Source: Streptomyces tailanensis
GTDB taxonomy: Bacteria > Actinomycetota > Actinomycetes > Streptomycetales > Streptomycetaceae
Length of the DNA: 64,000 nt
Reading direction: 5' to 3'
Assembly (NCBI RefSeq): GCF_008386495.1
Contig: NZ_VTHJ01000004.1
Coordinates: 1-64,000 of the forward strand
Part shown: positions 35,386 through 43,406 of the stretch, one piece after another
How the letters are laid out: each line of letters opens with the position of its first letter
Position numbering within the stretch: the stretch's first letter is position 1
Notes under the pieces: generated by a model
What the model was told of the DNA's origin: nothing
The model's database searches: none
The model's input: only the letters and a program-made list of their open reading frames with translations
Translations under genes and position numbers: made by a program

Positions 35386-38055
35386 CTATCCGGTGTTGTC
35401 GCCGAACAGCCCCCCGTTCTGGTTGCCTCTCGTGCTGTCTTCTTCTGTCTCCGTCGGTGTGGCAGTCACGCCGCCGTCGGTGCCGGCGGTATCCGCGCCG
35501 CCCGTCTCCGTACCTCCCGTCACCTCACCACAGGTGGGGTCGAACGGGTTGTTGCAGGCCTCGCTGGGCGACGGCGACGGCAGAACCTCGCTCTCGCTCG
35601 GCGACGGGCTGGGCGACGGGCTCTCCTCCTCTTCCTCGGGCTCGGTCACCGTCGGCGTCGGAATCGGGTCCGGATCGTCGTTGACGATCTCACCGATGGG
35701 CTCGGGCTCCGGGAAGTCCTTGGCCGGCTGTCCCTTGAGCGCGTCCTCCATGTAGTCGTGCCAGATCTCGGCCGGGAAGGAGGCACCGTGGATCGAATCC
35801 TTGCCACCCGTTCCGTACATCTCCAGGAAGGTGCGGTTCTTGTTGGACTCGTCGTCGTCCATGCGGTACATGCTGATCGCGGTCGACAGCTGGGGGGTGT
35901 ACCCGACGAACCAGGCCGACTTGTTGCCGTCGGTGGTACCGGTCTTGCCGGCCACCTGCCGGCCGCTCAGCTGGGCCGAGGTACCGGTTCCCTCGTCGAC
36001 GACGGTCTTGAGGACGTCGGTGACGTTGTCGGCGACCTCCGGGGTGAAGGCCTGCTTGGTGTCGGCGATGTCCTCGTGGTCGAACGTCGTCAGGCCCTCG
36101 TACTCGACCTTCGTGACGGAGAACGGGTCGTTCTGCTTGCCGCTCGCGGCGAAGGTCGCGTACGAGCCCGCCATACGGATCGCGCTGGGGTCGGAGATGC
36201 CGATCGAGAAGGACGGGAAGCTGGTGCCCGCCAGGCTGTCCTCCTTGAGGCCGGCCCCGATGGCCGCTTCCTTCACCCGATCCAGACCGACGTCCATGCC
36301 CAGCTGCACGAAGGCGGAGTTCGCCGAGACCCGCATCGCCTCACGCAGGTCGATCTGGTACTTCGGCGGACTGCCGTACGACGCATCGTCGTCGTTGGCC
36401 TGCAGCCACTCCTCGCCCTTTTCGTTGGTCCAGATGTCGCCGTTGTAGTCCCTGATCTTGAGGTTGTTCTTGCCGCTGTAGAGGCTCTTCGGCGAGACGA
36501 TGGTGACCTCGTCCTGCGCCTGCGACTCGCCGAGGTCGGGATCGCGCTTGCCCCAAGCCATGGCCGCCGCCAGAACGAACGGCTTGAACGTCGAACCGAC
36601 CTGCGCACCGGTGACGTCGGCATTGTTGGTGAAGTGCTTGGTGGCGTCCTCACCACCGTAGATCGCCTCGATGGCACCCGACTTCGGATTCACCGACGCG
36701 CCACCGAACTGCACATGCGTGTCCGTATCCGGGCGCTGCTTCGGTTTGATGTTCTCCTTGCGGACCTTGTTCACGGCCTTCTCGAGCTCCTGGACCTTCG
36801 TCTTGTCGAAGGTCGTGTGGATCTCGAATCCGCCCCGTTCGAGCTCTTGCTGCGTGATCTTGGTGTTGTTGAGGATGTAGCCCTTGGCCGTGTCGACCAG
36901 GTAGCCGATCTGGCCGCCCAGCTGAGCGTTGGACCGAGGCTTCTGGACCTTGGGGAACTCGGGGTACTTGTCCCGCTCCGCCGCCGTCAGGTGCTTGTCC
37001 TTGACCATCTCCTCCAGGATCCACCTCCAGCGCTCCGTGACACGCTTGGTGTTCGCCTGTGCCGTGGCCGCCGGGTCGTACGCCGTGTTTCCGGCCGGGT
37101 CGTAGTATGTGGCGCCCTTGAGGAGCGCGGCGAGAAACGCGCACTCGCTCGCGTTGAGTTCCTCCGCGTCCTTGCCGAAGTAGGTGCGGGCCGCCGCCTG
37201 GAGGCCGTAGGCGCCACGGCCGAAGTAGGCCGTGTTCAGGTAGCCCCGCATGATCTCTTCCTTCTCGACGGAGGCACCCACCTTGACCGAGATGAAGAGT
37301 TCCTTGACCTTCCGCGACAGGGTCTGCGACTGGTCGTCGAGCATGGCGTTCTTCACGTACTGCTGGGTGATGGTCGAACCACCCTGCGTCTGACCGCCCT
37401 TGGCCATGTTGACGACGGCGCGGGCGATACCCATCGGGTCGACGCCGCTGTCGGTCTCGAACGTCTTGTTCTCGGCCGACATGACGGCGTAGCGCATCTC
37501 CTTGGGGATCTTCTCGTACGCGATGATCTGGCGGTTGACCTCACCACCCGTCGCGACCATCTGGGAGCCGTCGGACCAGTAGTAGACGTTGTTCTGCGCC
37601 GTCGCGGCCTGGGCCGGGTCGGGGACGGCCACGACCGCGTAGCCGATACCGGCCGCCGCCACCAGGCATCCGAAGAACCCGATGAACAGCCCCGTCACCT
37701 GACGCCACGAGGGCACCCATCGCATGGCCCCGTACTTGCCGGCGCGTGGATAGTCGATGAAGCGCTGCTTGCCGGGTGGAGCGGCGCGTCCGCGGCCACG
37801 ACCGGGACCACGCCCTGCGGGCTCGGCCGCTCTACGGCGGCCGCCGACAGTGCCAGTGCTTCTCTGCGCCGCCCGTCGAGCCGCAGCACGGCCCTCGTAC
37901 GGGGTCTCCTCACCTCCCGGCCCATAGGTGTCGGAAAGTGACCCGGTGGCGCCCCGCGGTGCCGCGCGGCGGCCGGAGGACGCCGACTGGCCGCGTCGGG
38001 CCGCGGCACGTCCGCCTCCCTGCGGCTGCGGCGGTTTGCGACGGTGCTCGCTCAT
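35386..38055 (-). CDS. Class A penicillin-binding protein (bifunctional transglycosylase/transpeptidase)
   Basis: An 889-residue PBP. Order: a basic, Gly/Arg-rich cytoplasmic N-terminus (about 1-120); one membrane helix (LFIGFFGCLVAAAGIGYAVVAV); a family 51 transglycosylase domain with SAENKTFETDSG, GGSTITQQ and IMRGYLNTAYFGRGAYG; and a transpeptidase domain with STFKP (SXXK), SAN (SXN) and KTGTTD (KTG). The C-terminus is a 110-residue Pro/Ser/Glu/Thr-rich tail with a Cys pair (ACNNPFDPTCG). It polymerises and cross-links peptidoglycan outside the membrane. The ATG at 38055 follows GAGGAG. Confidence 0.95.
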   Translation of the reverse strand: MSEHRRKPPQPQGGGRAAARRGQSASSGRRAAPRGATGSLSDTYGPGGEETPYEGRAAARRAAQRSTGTVGGRRRAAEPAGRGPGRGRGRAAPPGKQRFIDYPRAGKYGAMRWVPSWRQVTGLFIGFFGCLVAAAGIGYAVVAVPDPAQAATAQNNVYYWSDGSQMVATGGEVNRQIIAYEKIPKEMRYAVMSAENKTFETDSGVDPMGIARAVVNMAKGGQTQGGSTITQQYVKNAMLDDQSQTLSRKVKELFISVKVGASVEKEEIMRGYLNTAYFGRGAYGLQAAARTYFGKDAEELNASECAFLAALLKGATYYDPAGNTAYDPAATAQANTKRVTERWRWILEEMVKDKHLTAAERDKYPEFPKVQKPRSNAQLGGQIGYLVDTAKGYILNNTKITQQELERGGFEIHTTFDKTKVQELEKAVNKVRKENIKPKQRPDTDTHVQFGGASVNPKSGAIEAIYGGEDATKHFTNNADVTGAQVGSTFKPFVLAAAMAWGKRDPDLGESQAQDEVTIVSPKSLYSGKNNLKIRDYNGDIWTNEKGEEWLQANDDDASYGSPPKYQIDLREAMRVSANSAFVQLGMDVGLDRVKEAAIGAGLKEDSLAGTSFPSFSIGISDPSAIRMAGSYATFAASGKQNDPFSVTKVEYEGLTTFDHEDIADTKQAFTPEVADNVTDVLKTVVDEGTGTSAQLSGRQVAGKTGTTDGNKSAWFVGYTPQLSTAISMYRMDDDESNKNRTFLEMYGTGGKDSIHGASFPAEIWHDYMEDALKGQPAKDFPEPEPIGEIVNDDPDPIPTPTVTEPEEEEESPSPSPSPSESEVLPSPSPSEACNNPFDPTCGEVTGGTETGGADTAGTDGGVTATPTETEEDSTRGNQNGGLFGDNTG

Positions 38056-38427
38056 CGAACGACTACTCCTCGGGCAGGCGCACCTTTGCGCGCCTGGAAA
38101 CGGCGGCTGGTTTCCGGTCCCCCCGAAGTACGGATGCGGTCGTGTTGGCATTCATCCGTACCGCACCTAGGACGACGGCGTGCTCAAACGTCACTCGGTT
38201 CCCAGTGGTGTGCATGCCGCACAGACTACGCACCGCCAAAACCCACTGAGTACCGAACTTCATCCCAAAACAGGCAACTTGCATCCTACGAATCGGTGAT
38301 GTGATCCCGTTCACCGCACCCCCACTTGTCGCATTCGGAGGGGCGTTCTATCGTCGGGATATATCGAGTCGATACATCGGCTCGGCATATACGCGTGTCG
38401 GAAGGCCAGCGGCGAAGAGGAGGCGAC
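38056..38427. promoter_or_regulatory. Divergent PBP / PadR intergenic region with a candidate PadR operator
   Basis: This 372-base gap contains the two promoters. At 38362-38374 there is a perfect inverted repeat TATCGA-G-TCGATA, 53 bases before the padR start, in a locally AT-rich stretch; it is the best operator candidate for the PadR-type protein. No gene is visible in the gap. Confidence 0.5.
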
Positions 38428-39108
38428 ATGAGCCGGCGCTCCGGGATACTCGAGTTCGCCGTCCTCGGTCTGCTCCGCGAAGCCCCGATGCACGGCTATG
38501 AGCTGCGTAAACGGCTCAACACGTCGCTGGGTGTGTTCCGCGCGTTCAGCTACGGAACGCTCTACCCCTGTCTCAAGACGCTGGTCGCCAACGGCTGGTT
38601 GATCGAGGAATCGGGTGGTACCCAGGACGACGCTCCCGCCGCCCCGCTCACGGGTCGCCGCGCCAAGATCGTCTACCGGTTGACGGCGGAAGGTAAGGAG
38701 CACTTCGAGGAACTGCTCTCGCAGACGGGCCCCGACGCGTACGAGGACGAGCACTTCGCCGCTCGCTTCGCCTTCTTCGGGCAGACCTCCCGTGATGTGC
38801 GCATGCGCGTCCTGGAGGGCCGCCGAAGCCGTCTGGAAGAACGGCTGGAGAAGATGCGCGCCTCGCTGGCGCGCACTCGGGAGCGCCTCGACGACTACAC
38901 GCTTGAGCTCCAGCGCCACGGGATGGAGTCCGTGGAGCGCGAAGTGCGCTGGCTGAACGAGCTCATCGAAAGCGAGCGGGCGGGCCGGGACCTGAAGGGC
39001 CCCGCCCATGGAGAACCCGCTCGCGACACCACAGAGGGAGCGCCGGGCGCCCTGCCCCGGTCCGAGGACACCCCTCGGCCGGATGCGCCCGGCGACACCG
39101 CCACGTGA
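38428..39108 (+). CDS. PadR-family transcriptional regulator
   Basis: A 226-residue regulator. The winged HTH is [24 protein letters not shown] (in parts), followed by [18 protein letters not shown] and the [12 protein letters not shown] wing. A coiled-coil C-terminal domain follows ([26 protein letters not shown]), the dimerisation part of the PadR-s2 type. The last 40 residues are Pro/Asp-rich. The ATG at 38428 has AGAGGAGG upstream. It lies 44 bases before the inositol phosphate synthase gene on the same strand, so it may regulate or be cotranscribed with it; a hairpin overlapping its stop may separate the two. Confidence 0.92.
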   Translation: MSRRSGILEFAVLGLLREAPMHGYELRKRLNTSLGVFRAFSYGTLYPCLKTLVANGWLIEESGGTQDDAPAAPLTGRRAKIVYRLTAEGKEHFEELLSQTGPDAYEDEHFAARFAFFGQTSRDVRMRVLEGRRSRLEERLEKMRASLARTRERLDDYTLELQRHGMESVEREVRWLNELIESERAGRDLKGPAHGEPARDTTEGAPGALPRSEDTPRPDAPGDTAT

Positions 39109-39128
39109 GGTCCCTGCCAGGACCTCAC
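39105..39128 (+). terminator. Hairpin overlapping the padR stop codon
   Basis: Perfect 9-bp stem GTGAGGTCC/GGACCTCAC with a 6-base loop; the TGA stop lies in its left arm. A terminator or attenuator between padR and the next gene. Confidence 0.5.
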
Positions 39129-39152
39129 TCGTACACACAGGGAGCAACCGGA

Positions 39153-40235
39153 ATGGGTTCGGTTCGCGTAGCCATCGTCGGCGTGGGCAACTGCGCCGCG
39201 TCGCTGGTGCAGGGAGTCGAGTACTACAAGGACGCCGACCCGGCGTCCAGGGTCCCGGGTCTCATGCACGTGCAGTTCGGTGACTACCACGTCCGTGACG
39301 TGGAGTTCGTCGCGGCCTTCGACGTCGACGCGAAGAAGGTCGGTCTCGACCTCGCGGACGCCATCGGCGCCTCCGAGAACAACACCATCAAGATCTGCGA
39401 CGTACCGAGCACCGGCGTGACCGTCCAGCGCGGCCACACCCTCGACGGCCTCGGCAAGTACTACCGCGAGACCATCGAGGAGTCCGCCGAGGCCCCGGTC
39501 GACATCGTCCAGGTCCTCAAGGACAAGCAGGTCGACGTCCTCGTCTGCTACCTGCCCGTCGGTTCCGAGGACGCGGCGAAGTTCTACGCCCAGTGCGCCA
39601 TCGACGCCAAGGTTGCCTTCGTCAACGCCCTTCCGGTCTTCATCGCCGGTACCAAGGCGTGGGCGGACAAGTTCACCGAGGCGGGCGTCCCGATCGTCGG
39701 CGACGACATCAAGTCGCAGGTCGGCGCGACCATCACCCACCGCGTCATGGCGAAGCTGTTCGAGGACCGCGGTGTCGTCCTGGACCGCACGATGCAGCTG
39801 AACGTCGGCGGCAACATGGACTTCAAGAACATGCTCGAGCGTGACCGCCTCGAGTCCAAGAAGATCTCCAAGACGCAGGCCGTCACCTCCCAGATCCCCG
39901 ACCGGGAGCTCGGCGAGAAGAACGTCCACATCGGCCCGTCCGACTACGTCGCCTGGCTGGACGACCGCAAGTGGGCGTACGTCCGCCTCGAGGGCCGCGC
40001 CTTCGGTGACGTCCCGCTGAACCTGGAGTACAAGCTCGAGGTCTGGGACTCCCCGAACTCCGCCGGCGTCATCATCGACGCCCTGCGCGCCGCGAAGATC
40101 GCCAAGGACCGCGGCATCGGCGGCCCGATCCTGTCGGCGTCGTCGTACTTCATGAAGTCGCCGCCGGTCCAGTACTTCGACGACGAGGCCCGTGAGAACG
40201 TGGAGAAGTTCATCAAGGGCGAGGTCGAGCGCTAG
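39153..40235 (+). CDS. ino1: Myo-inositol-1-phosphate synthase
   Basis: A 360-residue actinobacterial-type inositol-1-phosphate synthase that converts glucose-6-phosphate to inositol-1-phosphate with enzyme-bound NAD. The N-terminal Rossmann motif is [16 protein letters not shown]; the catalytic-domain signature [15 protein letters not shown] and the late [14 protein letters not shown] are conserved. The product feeds phosphatidylinositol and mycothiol synthesis. Length is standard. A perfect 13-bp hairpin follows 23 bases after the stop. Confidence 0.95.
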   Translation: MGSVRVAIVGVGNCAASLVQGVEYYKDADPASRVPGLMHVQFGDYHVRDVEFVAAFDVDAKKVGLDLADAIGASENNTIKICDVPSTGVTVQRGHTLDGLGKYYRETIEESAEAPVDIVQVLKDKQVDVLVCYLPVGSEDAAKFYAQCAIDAKVAFVNALPVFIAGTKAWADKFTEAGVPIVGDDIKSQVGATITHRVMAKLFEDRGVVLDRTMQLNVGGNMDFKNMLERDRLESKKISKTQAVTSQIPDRELGEKNVHIGPSDYVAWLDDRKWAYVRLEGRAFGDVPLNLEYKLEVWDSPNSAGVIIDALRAAKIAKDRGIGGPILSASSYFMKSPPVQYFDDEARENVEKFIKGEVER

Positions 40236-40258
40236 GCAGGCCTGTCATCCGGCCTGTT

Positions 40259-40291
40259 GAGGGTCCCCGGGTCATACGCCCGGGGACCCTC
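40259..40291 (+). terminator. Terminator after ino1
   Basis: Perfect 13-bp stem GAGGGTCCCCGGG/CCCGGGGACCCTC with a 7-base loop. It ends 22 bases before the next gene's start. Confidence 0.88.
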
Positions 40292-40313
40292 CCCGTATGT
40301 GAGGCTGTGCGCC

Positions 40314-41603
40314 ATGGCTGTCGTACGTGACCTGCGGGTACTCCTGCGTTTCCGGGACTTCCGGCGTCTGCTCGCCGTACGGCTGCTGTCCCAGGGAGCG
40401 GACGGCGTCTTTCAGGTCGCGCTCGCCACCTACGTCGTCTTCTCGCCCGAGAGGCAGACGTCAGCGGCCGCGATCGCCTCCGCCATGGCGGTCCTGCTCC
40501 TTCCGTACTCCCTCGTCGGGCCCTTCGCGGGCGTCCTGCTGGACCGTTGGCGGCGCCGTCAGGTCCTGCTGTACGGCAGTCTGCTGCGCGTCCTGCTGGC
40601 GTGCGTGACAGCCGCCCTCATCGTGAGCCACGTCGCCGACTGGCTCTTCTATGTCTCCGCGCTCTGCGTCACGGCGGTCAACCGCTTCGTCCTGGCCGGA
40701 CTCTCGGCCGCGCTGCCCCGCGTGGTGGATGACGACCGTCTGGTGATCGCCAACTCGCTGTCCCCGACGGCCGGAACGCTGGCTGCGACCGCGGGCGGCG
40801 GACTCGCCTTCGTCGTACGGTTGGTGGGTTCGGACTCCGACGCCGCGGTGGTCCTCCTCGGCGCGGCCCTGTACTTGTGCGCGGCCCTCGCTTCGCTGCG
40901 CATAGCCCCAGAACTGCTCGGCCCGGACCCCGAGTTGGTGCAGCCACGGCTGGGCGCGGCCATCGTCGGCACGGCACGCGGCCTGGTCGCGGGCGTACGG
41001 CATCTCGCCGAGACGGGACGACGGGCCACGGCCTGGGCGTTGGCGTCGATGACCCTGATGCGGTTCTGCTACGGCGCCCTGACGGTCATGGTGCTCATGC
41101 TCTGCCGGTACGCCTGGACACCAGCGACCTCCGGGGCGTCCGGCTCCGATGAGGGACTCGCCCTCCTCGGCCTCGCCGTGGCCATCTCGGGAGCGGGGTT
41201 CTTCGCTGCGGCAGTGATCACGCCCTGGGCTGCCGGACGGTTGGGTCCAGCCCTCTGGATCGTCACCTGTGCGGCGGCGGCCGCCGTGCTGGAACCCGCC
41301 CTCGGCCTGCCCTTCGAGAAAGTGCCGATACTGATCGCGGCCTTCGTCCTGGGCCTCGTCACCCAGGGAGCGAAGATCGCCACGGACACGATCGTCCAGA
41401 CCTCGGTCGACGACGGTTACCGCGGCCGGGTTTTCTCTCTCTACGACGTCTTCTTCAACGTGGCTTTCGTCGGCGCCGCCGGAGTGGCCGCCCTGATGCT
41501 TCCTCCCGACGGCCGCTCGGCCGCTCTGGTGGTCACGGTGGCCGTGATCTACGGAGTCGCCGCTGCCGCCATGGCCCGCTTTGGACTGCCGAGGCAACGC
41601 TGA
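40314..41603 (+). CDS. MFS transporter
   Basis: A 429-residue protein with about ten to twelve hydrophobic segments. The start RDLRVLLRFRDFRRLLAVRLLSQGADGVFQVAL matches the macrolide-efflux (Mef-like)/enterobactin-exporter-like MFS group. FAGVLLDRWRRRQVLLYGS is MFS motif A between TM2 and TM3, and YRGRVFSLYDVFFNVAFVGAA is typical of the second half. The substrate is unknown. Convergent with the CCA-adding enzyme gene; two parS sites lie between the ends. Confidence 0.88.
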   Translation: MAVVRDLRVLLRFRDFRRLLAVRLLSQGADGVFQVALATYVVFSPERQTSAAAIASAMAVLLLPYSLVGPFAGVLLDRWRRRQVLLYGSLLRVLLACVTAALIVSHVADWLFYVSALCVTAVNRFVLAGLSAALPRVVDDDRLVIANSLSPTAGTLAATAGGGLAFVVRLVGSDSDAAVVLLGAALYLCAALASLRIAPELLGPDPELVQPRLGAAIVGTARGLVAGVRHLAETGRRATAWALASMTLMRFCYGALTVMVLMLCRYAWTPATSGASGSDEGLALLGLAVAISGAGFFAAAVITPWAAGRLGPALWIVTCAAAAAVLEPALGLPFEKVPILIAAFVLGLVTQGAKIATDTIVQTSVDDGYRGRVFSLYDVFFNVAFVGAAGVAALMLPPDGRSAALVVTVAVIYGVAAAAMARFGLPRQR

Positions 41604-41623
41604 GCTGATGCGCGAGGGCCGAT

Positions 41624-41637
41624 GTTTCACGTGAAAC
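41624..41637. promoter_or_regulatory. parS: parS site, first of a pair between convergent genes
   Basis: Perfect GTTTCACGTGAAAC within the 20-base palindrome GATGTTTCACGTGAAACATC, 20 bases after the MFS stop. Confidence 0.9.
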
Positions 41638-41665
41638 ATCGCAGTGGAGCGTCAAACGGCGCGAT

Positions 41666-41679
41666 GTTTCACGTGAAAC
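41666..41679. promoter_or_regulatory. parS: parS site, second of a pair between convergent genes
   Basis: Perfect GTTTCACGTGAAAC with symmetric flanks out to GCGATG/CATCGC; 42 bases (four helical turns) from the previous site. Confidence 0.9.
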
Positions 41680-41721
41680 ATCGCGCAGCGCTGCCGCCCC
41701 ATGGAGGCGGAGGGCCTGTCG

Positions 41722-43170
41722 TCACGAAACCTGCGGCACCTGGGCCCACCACTCCTTGAGTGCCGCCACCGCGTCGTCGTGTTCCATCGGCCCGTTTTCC
41801 AGCCGCAGCTCCAGCAGGAACTTGTACGCCTGCCCGATCACCGGGCCCGGGCCGACGCCCAGGATCTCCATGATCTGGTTGCCGTCGAGGTCCGGGCGGA
41901 TGGCGTCCAGTTCCTCCTGCTCCTGAAGCTGAGCGATGCGCTCCTCCAGACCGTCATACGCACGGGAGAGAGCGTTCGCCTTGCGTTTGTTGCGCGTGGT
42001 GCAGTCGGAGCGGGTCAACTTGTGGAGCCGGTCGAGAAGCGGTCCTGCATCGCGCACATAGCGGCGGACGGCGGAGTCCGTCCACTCCCCGGTGCCGTAC
42101 CCGTGGAAGCGCAGGTGAAGTTCGACCAGGCGCGAGACGTCCTTGACCAGATCGTTCGAGTACTTGAGGGCCGTCATGCGCTTCTTGGTCATCTTGGCGC
42201 CCACCACCTCGTGGTGGTGGAAGGAGACCCGGCAGTCCTTCTCGAAACGACGCGTACGCGGCTTGCCGATGTCGTGGAGCAGTGCGGCAAGGCGGAGCGT
42301 GAGGTCGGGTCCGCTGTCCTCCAGCGCGATCGCCTGCTCCAGGACGATCAGCGTGTGGTCGTACACGTCCTTGTGCCGGTGGTGCTCGTCGCGCTCCAGC
42401 CGCAGCGCCGGCAGTTCGGGCAGGACGTGCCCGGCGAGGCCGGTGTCGACCAGCAGGGTCAGGCCCTCACGGGGGTGAGCGGACAGGATCAGCTTGTTCA
42501 GCTCGTCCCGTACCCGCTCCCCCGAGACAATCTCGAGGCGTCCCGCCATGTCGGTCATCGCCGAGACGACCTCGGGGGCCACCTCGAAGTCGAGCTGCGC
42601 GGCGAAACGCGCGGCCCGCATCATGCGCAGCGGGTCGTCGGAGAAGGACTCCTCAGGAGTGCCGGGGGTCCGCAGCACGCGCGCGGCGAGATCTTCCAGC
42701 CCGCCGTGCGGATCGATGAACTCTTTCTCCGGGAGCGCCACCGCCATCGCGTTCACGGTGAAGTCACGCCGTACGAGATCCTCCTCGATCGAGTCGCCGT
42801 ACGACACCTCCGGCTTGCGCGAGGTCCGGTCGTACGCTTCGGATCGGTAGGTCGTGACCTCGATCTGGTAACCGTCCTTCTGTGCCCCCACCGTGCCGAA
42901 GGCGATACCGACCTCCCAGACGGCGTCGGCCCAGGGGCGCACAATCTTCAGTACGTCCTCGGGGCGGGCGTCCGTCGTGAAGTCCAAGTCGTTGCCGAGC
43001 CGACCGAGCAGCGCGTCCCTGACCGAACCGCCGACCAGGGCGAGCGAGAACCCGGCCTCCTGGAAGCGGCGGGCGAGGTCGTCGGCGACAGGGAACACCC
43101 GCAACAGTTCACTCACCGCGCGGCGCTGCACCTGGCTCAGGGCACTGGGGTCTTCGTTGGCGTTGGGCAC
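41722..43170 (-). CDS. CCA tRNA nucleotidyltransferase (PcnB/CCA family)
   Basis: A 482-residue protein that adds or repairs the 3' CCA of tRNA. The nucleotidyltransferase motif is GGSVRDALLGRLGNDLDFTTDA with the catalytic DXD; RRDFTVNAMA and DPLRMMRAARFAAQLDF are the next family motifs. A C-terminal HD domain is present (LLHDIGKPRTR, HHHEVVGAKM). The GTG at 43170 gives the size remembered for the S. coelicolor homologue; the ribosome binding site is weak and the frame remains open upstream. It is divergent from the DUF6049-type gene, with 236 bases of promoter region between them in which I see nothing else. Confidence 0.92.
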   Translation of the reverse strand: MPNANEDPSALSQVQRRAVSELLRVFPVADDLARRFQEAGFSLALVGGSVRDALLGRLGNDLDFTTDARPEDVLKIVRPWADAVWEVGIAFGTVGAQKDGYQIEVTTYRSEAYDRTSRKPEVSYGDSIEEDLVRRDFTVNAMAVALPEKEFIDPHGGLEDLAARVLRTPGTPEESFSDDPLRMMRAARFAAQLDFEVAPEVVSAMTDMAGRLEIVSGERVRDELNKLILSAHPREGLTLLVDTGLAGHVLPELPALRLERDEHHRHKDVYDHTLIVLEQAIALEDSGPDLTLRLAALLHDIGKPRTRRFEKDCRVSFHHHEVVGAKMTKKRMTALKYSNDLVKDVSRLVELHLRFHGYGTGEWTDSAVRRYVRDAGPLLDRLHKLTRSDCTTRNKRKANALSRAYDGLEERIAQLQEQEELDAIRPDLDGNQIMEILGVGPGPVIGQAYKFLLELRLENGPMEHDDAVAALKEWWAQVPQVS

Positions 43171-43406
43171 AACAGAAAAGGGTACGTGGCCCCGATGGCA
43201 GCGGTCGCCTCCATTGAATGTGCACAAGGGCTTCGTGCAGATACCCCCGTCGCCGACACCCTTAATACGTGCACATACAGGGACAGCACGGGCTCGTCCC
43301 CCGATCTTGTGGGCCGGACGGCGGCACTTCCCCTCGGCGCGCATCGTTACCATGCGTGGACGCACATTCCGACGACCACTGACGACGACGAGGGACGGGC
43401 GAGCGC

